Part shown: positions 37,519 through 49,484 of the stretch, piece by piece
Position numbering within the stretch: the first letter of the stretch is position 1
How the letters are laid out: the number at the start of each line of letters is the position of its first letter
Assembly (NCBI GenBank): GCA_035048485.1
Contig: CM068586.1
Location: 32,334,849-32,398,848, forward strand
Reading direction: 5' to 3'
DNA: 64,000 nucleotides
Origin: Pteria penguin
Taxonomy: Eukaryota; Mollusca; Bivalvia; Pterioida; Pteriidae
Notes under the pieces: model-generated
What the model was told of the DNA's origin: nothing
The model's database searches: none
Seen by the model: the letters and a program-made list of their open reading frames with translations, nothing else
Made by a program: the position numbers and the translations under genes

Positions 37519-37620
37519 CTTCAGTAAGGTATAATAATGTATTTCCCCCTTCGGCTACCTCATTCCAGTCGTTTAAAGCTTACATCATACTTGCGGCGCA
37601 TGCTCATTCTCTCTGACGGC
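37519..37620. repeat. Left inverted terminal repeat of the DIRS-type element
   Basis: CTTCAGTAAGGTATAATAATG then CCCCCTTCGGCTACCTC and CGGCGCATGCTCATTCTC are the reverse complement of the right end at 42180-42303. The right copy has about 14 extra bases beside ACTTGC. An outer extension with GTGCACAAAGTGCAC lies at 37475-37491. Confidence 0.85.
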
Positions 37621-38098
37621 TGGATATTGTTGTTGTTGTTGTTATTGTGTTTTAAACAGACTTGTCATACATAATTAATCTAAGCCTAAGGACCTATGTA
37701 AAACTTCACAATCTAAAACATTAGGCTGTTATATTATATTCCATTGCAAGAAGCCATTAAAACATTTAATTGTCCGAATATATCATTGTTTTTTAAATTG
37801 GTACATTACAAAAAGTAAAAACGATATCAGAAACCGATTAAATTTTTCCTTCTCAGCATACAGAACATGTTATCATCGGATCATCATCCACTGCCTTAAT
37901 CTACCATTTCTGAAGAGAAAACAACAATTATACAATGAGATATATATTGTTTGCGTTTTCTTAAATTGGTATTAAGTTTGTTTTTTATTTGTATATGTTT
38001 ATGGATACTAAGGTGTCATTATTATTACTTTTCATATTTAGATAATGAAATAGTGGTCTGCCACAAACATAAATCACATACTAGTGAGGGAGGGTGGG

Positions 38099-38215
38099 AG
38101 GTTATACCTTACTGAAGTTTATTTATAAAATTATAATTTCATTTCGTGCACTTTGTGCACTTACAAAATTTTTTAATTTTATTTCACAAACTTCAGTAAG
38201 GTATAACAATGTATA
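38099..38215. repeat. Internal complementary region of the DIRS-type element
   Basis: TTATACCTTACTGAAG (38102-38117) through GTGCACTTTGTGCAC complements the extended left end. Directly after, TTTATTTCACAAACTTCAG and AAGGTATAAC complement the right end. The join falls in CAAAATTTTTTAATTTT. In DIRS1 such a region is the template that links the ends of a circular intermediate. The recombinase frame ends inside it at 38179. Confidence 0.85.
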
Positions 38216-39089
38216 TTCAAAGCTTTAAATATGAAAAACTGCATCTGAGAACATATGAGAACTGGGTTCTCAGCCTCCCCTTCAATTGTTTTATTATAAA
38301 ATCTCTTAACAGTACACTCTGGTATCCATTTTGCCATTTTCATTATCTGGGACACAGAAAGGCCTTGTTTATTTGCCGTAGAAGTAAAGGCACTCCTTGT
38401 GGAGTGTGCCTTGAATGTGGATATGTCAATTCCTGCCTGTTGCATTATTTGTTGCATCAATTTATCCACAGTAAAGGGTTTAACTTGTTTATGGGTTTTT
38501 CATAACTTATTAGAAGGACAGTCTCACTTCCCCTGATGTTTTGGGTTCTATTGATATATTCTAAAATGCAAGTAACTACATTCAATTTAGGTTGATACAT
38601 AAATTTCTCGAGTGTAATATCAATAGGGGGTCACCACATCCCCTACCCTTTGTCAAAGTAAGTATAATGAACTTTATGGAATAATCATCAATCACCATAT
38701 AGCTCATGTCTAACCTGCTCACCTCAGATGATCTACATGCTGTTGTCAGAGCAATAAGCATGATTTCAATTTGAGATCTTTCAATGATGATTTCTCATTG
38801 TCCTCTTTAACTTTATTACATAATCTACATCCCAAGTGCATGTGTAACGGGGATGTATTGGTCTTTTATTAATGATACCACCCATAATTCTGCAAATCAC
38901 ACTATGCTACCCAATAGGTGTGCCATTTATTCCCAAATAACATTCTGATATTGCTGACCTGTAAGTATTTATTGAACTGTAGGCATAACCTTTATCATAT
39001 AAGTTAGCTAAGAAATTTTCTACCTGTTTCACATGGGCTTGAATGGGATCCACATTCCTTCCACAACACCAGCTATCCCAGTATTTCAA
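38179..39089 (-). pseudogene. DIRS tyrosine recombinase (frameshifted)
   Basis: The core-binding half (39089-38907) reads VKQVENFLANLYDKGYAYSS and INTYRSAIS, typical of YR N-terminal helices. The catalytic half (38469-38179) contains FKAHSTRSAFTSTANKQG, with the HxxR pair, and VKRFYNKT with the nucleophile tyrosine. A frameshifted middle stretch separates them. It would integrate circular element DNA; here it is broken. Confidence 0.8.
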
Positions 39090-39205
39090 GCAGATTTTGT
39101 AAGAGGATTGTTTCCCTTTCCTCCATGAACTGATCAGTAAGTTTGAAGCTCCCTAAGAAAAGCCTCTGGCTTTTGTTTATTCCGTGACGCTTTCAATGCC
39201 ACTAA

Positions 39206-39900
39206 CTATAACGTCGAGCTTACCATCAGATGATAACACCCCCATTCCTGTGACAACAGAAGCTCCCTCAATGGTGGCAGTAGTATCGGTAAATGTACTA
39301 TCATGTTCAGAAGCACTGGGTATGCTGCATATGTCTCCCAAGATTGGGTTATTATGATCAAACCTGATTTTTCATTGTTTACTTTGGCAAGCACTCTTGT
39401 TATCAGACTAAATGGAGGAAATGCATATACATTGCGATTCCTCCATTATGTCATAAATTCCTCCAACCCCCCCCCCCTCCCCCTGGGTCTGGTCTGAGGC
39501 TGTAATAACATGGAACCTGATTGTTCAGCCTGTCTGCAAACAACTTATTGAATATCCCTGAATCTAGTTTCCAATGGGAGGTTGATCTTACATGGCGACT
39601 CTCCCATGACCAGGGAGGTACTCCGCTGTGAGAGTTATCTCCCTCTCTAAACAAACCTCCGAAAATTGGCCAGTTATTTTATCTATTATCTTTGATTTTG
39701 GTCCCCCCATGCAGTTTATATGAGCTACTGCAGTTATATTGTCCATTTTCAAATGAACTAATATTTTTTCCATGTTTTTGATTGTTGACAGATAGGCTGC
39801 CTTCAGTTCCAGAGCATTTGTGTGTAATATCTTTTCTTCTTTGCTCCAAGGGCCTCCCATTGTCATGCCCTGGTACACACCACCCCACCCCAGACTTCAT
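39206..39900 (-). pseudogene. DIRS RNase H and linker (frameshifted)
   Basis: GGPWSKEEKILHTNALELKA and LKMDNITAVAHINCMGG match the RNase H region of DIRS/Ngaro polyproteins. It continues in other frames with SGVPPWSWESRHVRSTSHW, FADRLNNQVPCYYSLRPDP and the PVLLNMIVHLPILLPPL linker. Frame changes near 39590-39650 and 39400-39450; a C-run at 39469-39477 marks one of them. Confidence 0.75.
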
Positions 39901-40188
39901 GCATCTGTTTCTATCACATGATCTGGGCTGGGGTCAATATTTGTTTTCCATTGAAATGATAAACATGATTTATCCGCCAAAGAATCTCCTCCCTGCCAGA
40001 TGGAGATAGTTTTATCTGAGCTTGATAAGTTTTGTTTGCCATCAGGTGTTTTGTCTGATACATTTGTATCTGTCTTACATATAGTGTACTAGGTATTATT
40101 GCCTCTCTTGATAAATTTAAGAGACCCAGTAGGCTTGCAACTTCTTGAATTGTCACGTTCTCTGGAGAAGGGATCAATTTGCATTTTG

Positions 40189-40768
40189 CTAAAATTTTCT
40201 GAATTTCTCTAGAGGTAGGGATACTTCCATTAGACCTAAAAACTCTATTCTCTGATAAGGTGTCAATACTGACTTCTTCCAATTTACTACAAATCCAGAT
40301 TTGGCAACAACCATATTAGGGAGTTTGTCTTTCCCCAGAGAAATATGACTCTTGTTCATCAGAAGTATGCCGTCTAAATAAACCACAAGACGAACACCTA
40401 ACTGTCTCAAGGGAGCTACGACTGATTTCGTAATTTTCGTGAAAAAACGGGGACCTGATGCCACACCAAAATGAAGAGCTCTGAACTGTAGTATTTGACC
40501 CAGGCTGTTTTTGAATCTGAAAAATTTTCTGAATTTCTCGTGAATCATTACAAAGATATGCGTCATTCAAATCCACTTTGACCATATAATCGTCTTTATG
40601 AAGTAGATTTTTTACTACATGAAAACCTTCCATTTTGAAGTGCTCATACTGAATGTATTCGTTCAGTCCCTTCAAATTGAAAATGGGCCTCAGTCCCCCG
40701 TCTCTTTTTGGTCGAATAAAATTATTGTCGAAAACTTGATTTAGATTGTCTTGAGGATATTCGACCAC
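40189..40768 (-). pseudogene. DIRS reverse transcriptase (frameshifted, active site changed)
   Basis: Frame one (40768-about 40570) has PKRDGGLRPIFNLKGLNEYI, FKMEGFHVVKNLL and VKVDLNDAY. The next frame (about 40566-40189) has FRALHFGVASGPRFFTKI and VVYLDGILLMN, then IEFLG. The catalytic YLDD is YLDG here, losing one metal-binding aspartate, in addition to the frameshift just after the first catalytic block. Confidence 0.82.
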
Positions 40769-41413
40769 TTCTACTGCTCCCTTTGATAGCAGTTCTGAAA
40801 TCTCTTTTTCTATGATATCTGTTTATTTTTTCATTTCTAGTGGGAGGTTTTCCCCTGCATTTGATTTTGTATTTTTCACAAACTCTATTTTGTAACCTGA
40901 TACTGCTTCTAGAATAACGTGATCTTTTGTGATGCATTCCCAATTTTGCCAAAACAGTCCTAAACTTCCCCCTACTGGGGCCGAGTTTGTTTCCAATGAT
41001 AGGTATGTAAAGCCCAACTCTGTAATATCTTTGAATATATTTGGTCGAATTTCCTCTGAGAACCTGGAGCATTTTAAATTGTTTCATATACCTTTTTCCC
41101 GAGTAGGATGCAGACTTGCCCCCACGCGCTTTTGCACGAGGGCTCCGCCCGAAAGGGCCGCCTCTGGGTCTGAAAGCCCCACGGACCTGGCCTTTTGTTC
41201 TGCTCTTGTCGACGACAAGTGCGTTGTAGTTGGTCGTCATAGTGCATCCGCTTTTTAGCCGGTCCCAGGGAATCCGTGATTTCTCTCGCCCGTTTCTTTG
41301 ACTTAGAATATTTTTCTAGGACTGAATAGTAATCGTCACCTAGAAGTTTTCCTTGGGTACCGTCTGCAATTGATTTTTCATTTGTCGAAATAGATTTGCA
41401 CGCTTTTTAGCGT

Positions 41414-42086
41414 CTACAAACATTTTGGACAGTACATTACTCTACGTTCATATAGACATGCAACGTTAGCTTGTCCCACTACTAGAATAGTTTTCTCAAG
41501 CAACTGTAACAACTCATCAATACTCATGGTGCTTTCTACAGATTTCCCTGATACACCATCTTCGACAGCTTTCCATATCTTAGTTAAAGGTCCCATGACC
41601 TGACCGATTCGTTTCTGAATGAACTTGATGCTTCCGTCATATACTTTAGTATGCATTAATGCTTTCCTGTCTTCTATAACTTCCTCGATAAATTCGTCTA
41701 ATTGTGGAGCACTGAAGATCGCATTAACAGATACTGGACTGTCCGTTAACATTTTGTCCTGAATGACATCGTCTTTCAGGTGAAAAGTAAAGTGTTTGTA
41801 CACATTCTCCCATGCTACCCGATTTCTCCAGGGTTTCGCCCTCACTGGGGCCATATATAGCCCTTGTGGGCTCAGAGTCAACGCTGTTACAAGATTCAGC
41901 CTCGAAATTGGCGTAGGGATCTTCGTCACTGCAATATACTTCATCGCCTTCATGATCTGCCATGCGATCAGGTAATTTATCAATGTCCGATTCATCGGAA
42001 TGCGTTCTGACTACATTAGTAGACCTTCTGGTATTAAAATCTGTCCCTCTGGACTCTAAATCTGACAAATTATCACTGTCACTCAT
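41414..42086 (-). pseudogene. DIRS Gag-like ORF (frameshifted)
   Basis: Two overlapping frames: 42086-41724 starts MSDSDNLSDLESRGTDFN and is acidic; 41995-41414 includes MNRTLINYLIAWQIMK and ends LYERRVMYCPKCL. The join lies near 41850-41880. A basic Arg/Gly-rich stretch (about 41240-41090, GAFRPRGGPFGRSPRAKARG) between Gag and RT resembles a nucleic-acid-binding tail. Assignment rests on position and composition. Confidence 0.55.
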
Positions 42087-42179
42087 TATAAGCTATTAAA
42101 ACATAACCAATATTGTACCAAAACGAACGATTACGCCGGATTCTATAATATTCGAAAAATGCGTCCAACAACAATGGAA

Positions 42180-42303
42180 GTCGAAAGAGAGAATGAGCAT
42201 GCGCCGCAAGTGTGCATGTGCAAGTATGGTGTAAGCATTAAACAGATGGAACGAGGTAGCCGAAGGGGGAAATACATTGGTATACCTTACTGAAGTTTGT
42301 GAA
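42180..42303. repeat. Right inverted terminal repeat of the DIRS-type element
   Basis: GAGAATGAGCATGCGCCGCA, then GAGGTAGCCGAAGGGGG and TATACCTTACTGAAG, the inverse of 37519-37620. The Gag start codon lies about 90 bp inside. Confidence 0.85.
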
Positions 42304-42522
42304 ATAAAATAAACGAAGCTATTTGTTTGTCTTTTTTTTTTGTTTTTGTTATTTCTCCTTCACTTTTTTAATACACAGTAAACAGTGATATTTACCAGAA
42401 CTATATGCACATACATTTAATTTGGAAAAGCTCCAGATAATGTATTTATAAATTCCGGTAAGAAAAGCCTTTGTAGTACAGTATGCCTTTTCTCGGTTTG
42501 TTTCTTTGGGTTGTCCGTGCCC

Positions 42523-42524
<2 letters not shown>

Positions 42525-42584
<60 letters not shown>
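42525..42584. repeat. (CT)n microsatellite
   Basis: About 60 bp of pure CT just outside the right end of the DIRS-type element. A poly-T tract follows at 42769-42783. Confidence 0.97.
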
Positions 42585-42587
<3 letters not shown>

Positions 42588-42839
42588 TGTTTCTATGGTT
42601 TTGTTTTTGTTTTGTAAATTGATTAGTAATTCATGTTATCGTATTGTGGTTTTTACAAACGTAACTCAGAATAGAAACAATGCACCAGTAGAATTAATTT
42701 TTAGAAAATCTTTAAAATATTTTTACTTCAAAACGTCCAAAGAAATTCGAGATATGTTTTATTTCTTTTCTTTTTTTTTTTTTAATTCACCACAAATAAA
42801 TTCATCACATCACGGCCGGAGGGCATCGCTGTAGATGTC

Positions 42840-43080
42840 ATTGCTTTTCAAAGTTTTGCAGAGTTTTTCAGTGGCGTCAGAGTTTTTGTAGGTGGTCTGT
42901 GTTTTGCAGAGGTTTTTTAGTATAGACTTCAGAGTGTTTCAGTGTTTATCAGGGCCGTCAGAGGTTTTCAGATTACGCTTAAGAGTTTTCAGTGTCATTA
43001 GTCTTTTTCAGTGTTAATCAAAGCCATCAGGGAAGACTTTAGTGTTTTTCAAAATTTTTCAGGACAATGGGATTCTCAGG
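42840..43080. repeat. Degenerate GTTTTTCAG repeats
   Basis: At least ten copies of TTTTTCAG/GTTTTCAG/GTTTTGCAG spaced about 25-30 bp. Inverse of the tract at 34150-34325 and again adjacent to the 360-bp repeat. Confidence 0.55.
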
Positions 43081-43119
43081 TGTTTTACATCCCAGTAGTG
43101 CTGGTGCACAAAATTGAAA

Positions 43120-44345
43120 TATATGCTCTACATTTATTATAACCACTAGGTCAGTGTCACTGCTGGTGGATTGATAATGCCTGAGGGCATCATAAGTTTA
43201 GCTTTTAGTGTTTTTGTACTGACGGTCTACTTTTTAGTCCTTTGTTAGTTACATGAAGTATAAACTTAAAATTGTCAGTCACGAAATTATGTAAATCACT
43301 TTAAAACTATGAAATATATCCTTCATGAATAGCTCTGTCCATAGATTGTTTAATATTTATTTTAACTACTAAGCCAGTGTCACTGCTGGTGGACTGATAG
43401 TTCCCGAGGGAACCATAAATCTAGTTTTCAGTGTTTTTGTACTGACGATCTACTATTCAGTGCCTTTGTTCTGATATAAAATATATACTTAAATGTTTCA
43501 ATCATGAAATTATGTCAATCACACTAAAATGAATATAGAACATACATACCTTTTAATTTTGTGCACCACATGCACATATCGACATTTTATGTTTGTTCAG
43601 TGATGTTCTATAAATAGTATCCTCCTTATGCATAGCTCTGTCCTTAGATAGATTATTTGGTTCACTTTTTCGGTCATTTTGATATTAACATTGCTCTTCA
43701 AATATTTATATATTATGAGAATTCGAATCATACGCCCACGAGCATCGCTGAAGAGACATAAGGTGTCGAAATGCGCAAGTGGTGCACAAAAATGAAAGGC
43801 ATTTATGTTCTATATTTATTATAACCACTAGGCCGGTATTACTGCTGGTGAGCTGATAGTTCCCGTGGACATCTTAAGTCTAGATTGCAGTGTTTTTGCA
43901 CTGGCAGACTTCTTTTCATTTCTTTTGTACTGACATGAAATATATACTTAAAATTTTCAGTCATAGAAATTATGTTAATGACTAAGGAGTGTCTCCCTTA
44001 TGCATGGTTCTGTCCTTGGAGCAATTCTTTGGTTCACTTTATAGTTCATTTTGATTATGGTTTCAACCCGCTCTTCAAAAATTTATATGAGAATTCCAAT
44101 CATTCGGCTACTAGCATCACTAAAGAGATATAAGTTGTCGGGATACGGAGTATCGCAACTACCAAAATCCGTCAAAGTTTGCATTTAGTCACCTACCAGA
44201 TCCATTGTTCTCGATGTGGGCACTTTTATGTGGGTAACTTAAGTCATAATTATATGACGTCATAACAATCACCAAGTACGCGTGTATGTTGACGTTGTTG
44301 TAGTTGCGATATTCCGTATTCGCATCTGGTGCAGAAAATTAAAAG
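43120..44345 (+). repeat. Array of the 360-bp dispersed repeat (about 3-4 partial units)
   Basis: Anchors such as CTGCTGGTGGACTGATAG occur near 43159, 43381 and, diverged, 43842. CATGCATAGCTCTGTCC-like anchors occur near 43324, 43630 and 44001. ATAAGTTGTCG-type ends occur near 43758 and 44131. Units are of unequal length through internal deletions. Other copies are at 30595, 33815, 59715 and 61855. No ORF; the autonomous partner is unknown. Confidence 0.75.
44141..44320. mobile_element. 180-bp MITE-like element with 22-bp TIRs
   Basis: Interrupts the TTGTCG...CGCATCTGG junction of a 360-bp unit. Left end GGATACGGAGTATCGCAACT; right end (inverse) AATACGGAATATCGCAACTA. No coding capacity. The two ends pair over about 20 bases with two or three mismatches. 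Confidence 0.7.
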
Positions 44346-45444
44346 GTATATATTCTCTGTATTTATCATTGTTACAGAAACAGGAATAATGTATATTCTA
44401 TGCATTATGTCTTTCATTAACAATAGTTTATAATAATATACATAATTTATTACTACTAGATTAAATGTTTATTACTGATGAGTTTCAGGGTCCTCTGTCA
44501 AGGTCACATTTCAATTTCCAGGGTGACATAAATGGTATGATATAAATTTAACGATATAGATCTAAATCTACCCTCTAAAAACTGATTATGATCAGGTTTA
44601 GTAATTAGAAAGTTTTGGTAATGAAAATTGTCAAGGTCATGACCCTGCTCTGCTTATATATTTAAGTAATACATGTCACATCAAATGCACATGTATTTCA
44701 TACACTTAAATGGAGTACAACAATCTCTGACAAACTTTTGTGGTTCTTTTCTTTTTCAGATGATTGTTGTTGGATACAAGTAATTGGTCCTTTTGAATGC
44801 ACTGTTTTCCTTTAACAATACTAGTTCCGTCTGTTAAGTTGTTTAATATATTCAACATCGTAAGTTTTACAAAAAAGGGGTTGTATTTTCTCTTATCACT
44901 TATTGGATATTGCCAGTTTAAGCTTCAATACATCATAACAATTTCATACATTACGTGAATTTTACTCTACGTTTTTAAATGTGTTTCAAGCCAATACCCT
45001 CAACCATCAACTTGGAAAAGTTTAAAGTAAAGCTTATATGAATTTTCATAGAAATCATTTTATTAAAAAATTTGTCGTTTGGTGAAAGCCATACCAAGTA
45101 CAGTTACCCATCTTATAGTCATGAATAGTGCATTGAACCGAAGAAAAATCACCGACAATAAACACTGCGTGGTTTAATATTGTGCACCGTAAATACAAGA
45201 AATCAAAATTATGGAGTTTTAACAAACTTAATGCATATGTTGGTAATTTCTGAGTCAAACATATCATCCATAAGTTTGCATTGCACGGCCAGTTTCATGT
45301 ACACCAGCAAATACTCTGAGATTCCCTGCCTTATTCCCACATTTGATATCGGCAGATCGAGTAAGTTGAATCTTCATTTATTGGATTATAGGTTACAAGT
45401 TCGATATAGCATGTATACGAGAAAGAACAGGAAGAGAAAATATT

Positions 45445-46725
45445 GAAAAAAAGGTCTAATGAATCTATACATGCTTACTCAGATTCAGTTCACAGTAGAG
45501 GCATAACTATCTTAATAAGGAAAGATTTCCTTGTTAAAATCATAAATTGCCATAAATCAAACGACGGAAGGATAATCCTACTTAATTTCAACAATGAAGA
45601 TATCATCTTTAGTACAGCCTAATATAGAAAACAATAGATTAGCTTTCTTTAAAAGGTTACAAAGGATAATATCTATGAATTACAAAATATAATCATGTGT
45701 GGTGATTTTAATTGTAATATGCAAAAGGTGAACTATAAAAGCGCCAATGAACCAGTAACATATTAACAAAATTAGAGTTAACTGATGTGTGACAAGAAAA
45801 ACATAGTGATATGAATGGATACACTTGGTGTAATGCTAATGATATACCATATTTAAGAATTGTTTATCTTTTTATAAGTAAATTTTCTTTATTCAAAGTG
45901 GATAATATTCTCCTAAGACGGATACCAGGAACTCATTCTAATGGTATACGAATGACTTACCATAGAGTGATCAGAGCGACATTTTCTTTAATAAATTTGC
46001 CAGAGGTATAAGTTACTCGCAATTAAATGTATCATACATTTCAGATGATCAATATAAAAAAGGAATGTTGTCAATTATAGAAAAAAATAAAGAAAAGTTG
46101 GAAAATAATACGTTAAAGCGGGAAATCTTTAAACAAAAGGTAAATGCCTACTTTATGAGTTATGCCAAAAGTGCAAGACTAAATTTAAAAAATGAAATTG
46201 AAGTTTTACAAGTAGAATTCTCGGTTATAAAGAGTACTTCATCAGAAAATCTCGATTTGGTTCACAAAAATACAATAGATGCTAAGCTGAATAACTTATA
46301 TCATAATCAATCAAAGGGAGCCCATAGAAGATCAAGAGCAAAATGGATAACCGAAGGGGAGAAAAATACTAATTTTTTCTTGGGATTAGAGGCCAAATGT
46401 CAAAGTGAAAATGTGTTTAGTGAGTTAAAAACGGGAAAAAGAACATTAATTAATACTAACGAAATAATGAAAAAAAAAAATGATTAGTTATTGTACAAAA
46501 TTATATGATACGCAATCTATAAGCAATGATAATATAGATGAATGTTCATTAGGAATTGATACTATGAATATTAGCGATAAAGAGAGACTACAATATGATG
46601 AATTTCCAAGTATCGAGGAATGTGATAATGCTTTATCAGACATGAAACTAAATAAAAGCCCTGGTTTTGATGTATTACTCGTCGAAATTTATCGATGTTT
46701 TTGGAAGGATTTAAGGAGGAATTAA
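45445..46725 (+). pseudogene. LINE ORF2 fragment: endonuclease and start of reverse transcriptase
   Basis: Endonuclease remnants in order: RGITILIRKDF (about 45491), CGDFNCNMQK (about 45697), YTWCNANDIPYLRI (about 45822) and IPGTHSNGIRM (about 45925), the APE-type pattern. A 140-codon frame (46065-46487) with HRRSRAKWITEGEKNTNFFL is the linker typical of L1/Tx1-like ORF2. The next frame (46480-46725) has MKLNKSPGFDVLLVEIYRCF, the first RT block. It stops before the catalytic motifs. Frameshifts and stops throughout. Confidence 0.75.
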
Positions 46726-46729
46726 ACAC

Positions 46730-48140
46730 TATCCGAATATAGCGCCGTTCGGAATGCATCGGTTGATAAAAATGACGTAAGATTGTTTACATTCGATACA
46801 AAGCGCTATAAGAGCAGAAGACACGATTGAGGCGAATATTGAAAGTTAAGATGAGTAAAAAAGAAAATCTCGATGTAAATTTGTTTCTGATAATCAAATA
46901 TCTTAATCAAAAGTGGAAAAGGGAGCATTTAAAATCGAAAAGTAGATCGGAACTAGCGTACGTGTACTAAAAACAACCGGCACACGTGTACTGTACCCGA
47001 GTTAGCAGAGAGTAGTTGAACGATGTTGATGGAGATTTATGTTGGAATACAGGAACTGAGGAAGAAGAATTGTTGAGGTACGGTTTTTAGCTCAACATAC
47101 TGATGATAGGTAAATACTGTTTGTGTGATTCGTCTAAATTTATCGTATATAGAACGGGAGCAGAGGTAAACAATCCAGTGGCGGATCCAAAATTTTTGAA
47201 AAGGGGAGGGCACATGTGTATTAGCCAAACTACTCGGTCATTTTTGATGCCAAATCTGAATTTTTACATGTAAATATGTGGCAAAAAAGGGGGCCCTCTA
47301 AATCTGCCACTACAGTCGTATTTCAAACCCAGGGCCATGTATATCTATCCTGTATTTATGTACAAGTAATCAGTAGTTCTGTTTATAATTTACACTAATA
47401 CATACTGTATTGAGTGAGAAAATATGAAATACATTAAGGTTCTTAAGAAACAATTCAACTAAAATTTTATGATGCAAATATTTTCAAATACTAGTAGGGG
47501 GTGGTGTTTTGCTATCCTGTTTATCATTCTCTGTCAGAGTTCTGGGTAGAGAATGCCTGTTTATTTGAAAAAATCTAGGTCTTCAGTTGAAAATAATCAT
47601 GAAATGTAATGACTATACTGTAGTATGTGTTTTTAGGAATGCATTAATTTCTATTACATAACACATATATTATAATCAGCTAATCTAAGTATTGATCAAT
47701 TACAATGTAACATATATAGTACACTTAGTATGTAATGGAAGAAGAAGAATCTTCTTGTCAATACAGATCAAGTATAAAATTTTGAAAATGAGGCATTATC
47801 ATCCATTCTTTTATATTTTCATTAAGATATGGCCTAGGAAGCATATTGCATATGAAGTGCACAAATTCTGGATGCAGTGTGGTGATATGTCAAGTTCCAA
47901 CTACAAAAGGGATCTACTGGTGCATTTGATATAAATAAATAGGCTACATTAGGTAAAGTTGTCATTTTGTATTTAAACCAATAATTATTCTGCATTTTAC
48001 TAAGATGTCTCATGATTAATATGAATAATAACATAATCTGATTTCAGAAATACTTATGGCGTTACAGAATAAAAAAGGAAAATTTTTCTGTCCTTTTTCT
48101 GGGGATCAATATATACAGATGAATGAAAAATATCAACTTT
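46730..48140. other. Mostly non-coding; includes a small TIR-like element
   Basis: A short element at about 47176-47312 starts CAGTGGCGGATCCAAAATT and ends TCTGCCACTAC, giving imperfect inverted ends of the GTGGCGGATCC type often seen in invertebrate MITEs. A 40-codon frame at 46852 ends near GCGTACGTG, which could be a splice donor, but support is thin. No other gene signal. Confidence 0.4.
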
Positions 48141-48149
48141 TCACCAACA

Positions 48150-49200
48150 GATAGGAGAATTATCCCCTATCCATTCAGACCTCCTGAAAAGGATAAGTGA
48201 ATATAGATAGGGGAATATTCCCCTATCTAGTAAAGAATTCATCAAAAAGATAGGGGAATGTTCCTCCATCTATAAAGACTTCATCAGATAGATAGGGGAA
48301 TATTCCCCCATCTATATAGACTCTATCAGATAGATAGGGGAATGTTCCTCCATCTCTATGGACTCCATCAGATAGATAGGGGAATATTCCTCTATCTATA
48401 TAGACTTCATCAGATAGATAGGGGAATATTCCTCCATCTCCATGGACTCCATCAGATAGATAGGGGAATATTCCCCCATCTATACAGATGCCATCAGATA
48501 GATAGGGGAATGTTCCTCCATCTCTATAGACTCCATCAGATAGATAGGGGAATGTGCCTCCATTTCTGTAGACTCCGATCAGATAGATAGGGGAATGTTC
48601 CTTCATCTCTATAAACTCCATCAGATAGATAGGGGAATGTTCCTCCATCTATATAGACTCCATCAGATAGATAGGGGAATATTCCCCCATCTATATAGAC
48701 TCCATGAGATAGATAGGGGGAATATTCCTCTATCTATATAGACTCCATCAGATAGAAAGGGGAATGTTCCCCCATCTATATAGACTCCATCAGATAGAAA
48801 GGGGAATGTTCCTCCATCTCTATGGACTCCATCATATTGATAGGGGAATATTACTCCATCTATATAGACTCCATCAGATAGATAGTGGAATATCCCTCCA
48901 ACTATATACATTTCATCAGTTAGAAAGGGGAATATTCCTCTATCTATATAGACTCCATCAGACACATAGGGGAATGTTCCCCCATCGATATAGACTCCAT
49001 CAGATAGACAGGGGAATATTCCACTATCTATATAGACTCCATGAGATAGATAGGGGAACGTTCCCCAATCCATACAGACTCCATCAGAGAGATCGGGGAA
49101 TATTACCCCATCTAGTCAGAACTCATCTGTTAGATGGGGAATATTTCCTCATTTATACAGACTTCAGTCATGATTAGGAATATACCTCCATCTAATCTGA
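48150..49200. repeat. 42-bp minisatellite, about 25 units
   Basis: Unit: GATAGATAGGGGAATATTCC plus TCCATCTATATAGACTCCATCA, period 42 bp. Because 42 is a multiple of three and the unit has few stops, long frames stay open on both strands with 14-residue repeats (plus: DRGIFLHLYRLHQI; minus: GGTFPYLSDGVYID). Symmetric frames on both strands point to an artefact and not to a protein. Degenerate units continue to 49200 and resume at 49497-49565. Confidence 0.95.
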
Positions 49201-49215
49201 CTTCTAAGAAATATG

Positions 49216-49484
49216 AAGCCGGTGTGACCTAGTGGATTTAGTGCTTGGCTAATGATCTAAAGGTCCCGAGTTCGAGTTCAGTCCTGGGCACACCGGTGTT
49301 TCTGTCATTTGGATGAGACAGTACAATCAAAGGTCCCATTTCACAGTAGGCGTGGCACATAAAAGATCCCTCACCTCTTTGAGTGGGTTCGTTGCAAAGG
49401 AAAAATTTCTATGCAATGCTTCAAGCAGATGCCGTCACCATATACGTGAAATAAACGTGGAATGACGTAAAACAATAATCAATC
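49216..49484 (+). mobile_element. SINE family B, full length, inside the 42-bp minisatellite
   Basis: Head GCCGGTGTGACCTAGTGG and GTCCCGAGTTCGAGTTCAGT (B box region), CACACCGGTGTTTCTGTC, AGTAGGCGTGGCACATAAAA, AGATGCCGTCACCATATACG and tail GACGTAAAACAATAATCAAT. Degenerate minisatellite units lie on both sides, so it inserted into the array. Confidence 0.85.

Larger units (their letters stand above)
37463..42312 (-). mobile_element. DIRS-type tyrosine-recombinase retrotransposon, near full length, decayed
   Basis: About 4.85 kb. Domain order on the minus strand: Gag-like (42086-41414), reverse transcriptase (40768-40189), RNase H (about 39900-39590), tyrosine recombinase (39089-38179). About 100-bp inverted terminal repeats lie at 37519-37620 and 42180-42303. 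An internal complementary region at 38099-38215 joins copies of the two outer ends back to back. This architecture defines DIRS1-type elements, as against the split direct repeats of PAT/Ngaro. Frameshifts separate most domains and the RT active site is altered, so it is inactive. As expected, no target duplication is evident. Confidence 0.88.

Noticed and set aside
46708..46728. About 20-base match between the LINE fragment at 46.7 kb and the opposite strand of the LINE remnant near 63.08 kb
   Set aside because: AT-rich and short; no extension on either side, so a chance match or a local palindrome is as likely as a breakpoint.
46852..46971. 40-codon frame opening MSKKENLDVNLFLIIKYLNQ
   Set aside because: No homology recognised, no second exon seen; a first exon ending at GTACGT is possible but unsupported.
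48223..49177. Repeat proteins of 82-141 codons on both strands
   Set aside because: Frames stay open on both strands because the 42-bp period is a multiple of three; no start context, no domain.
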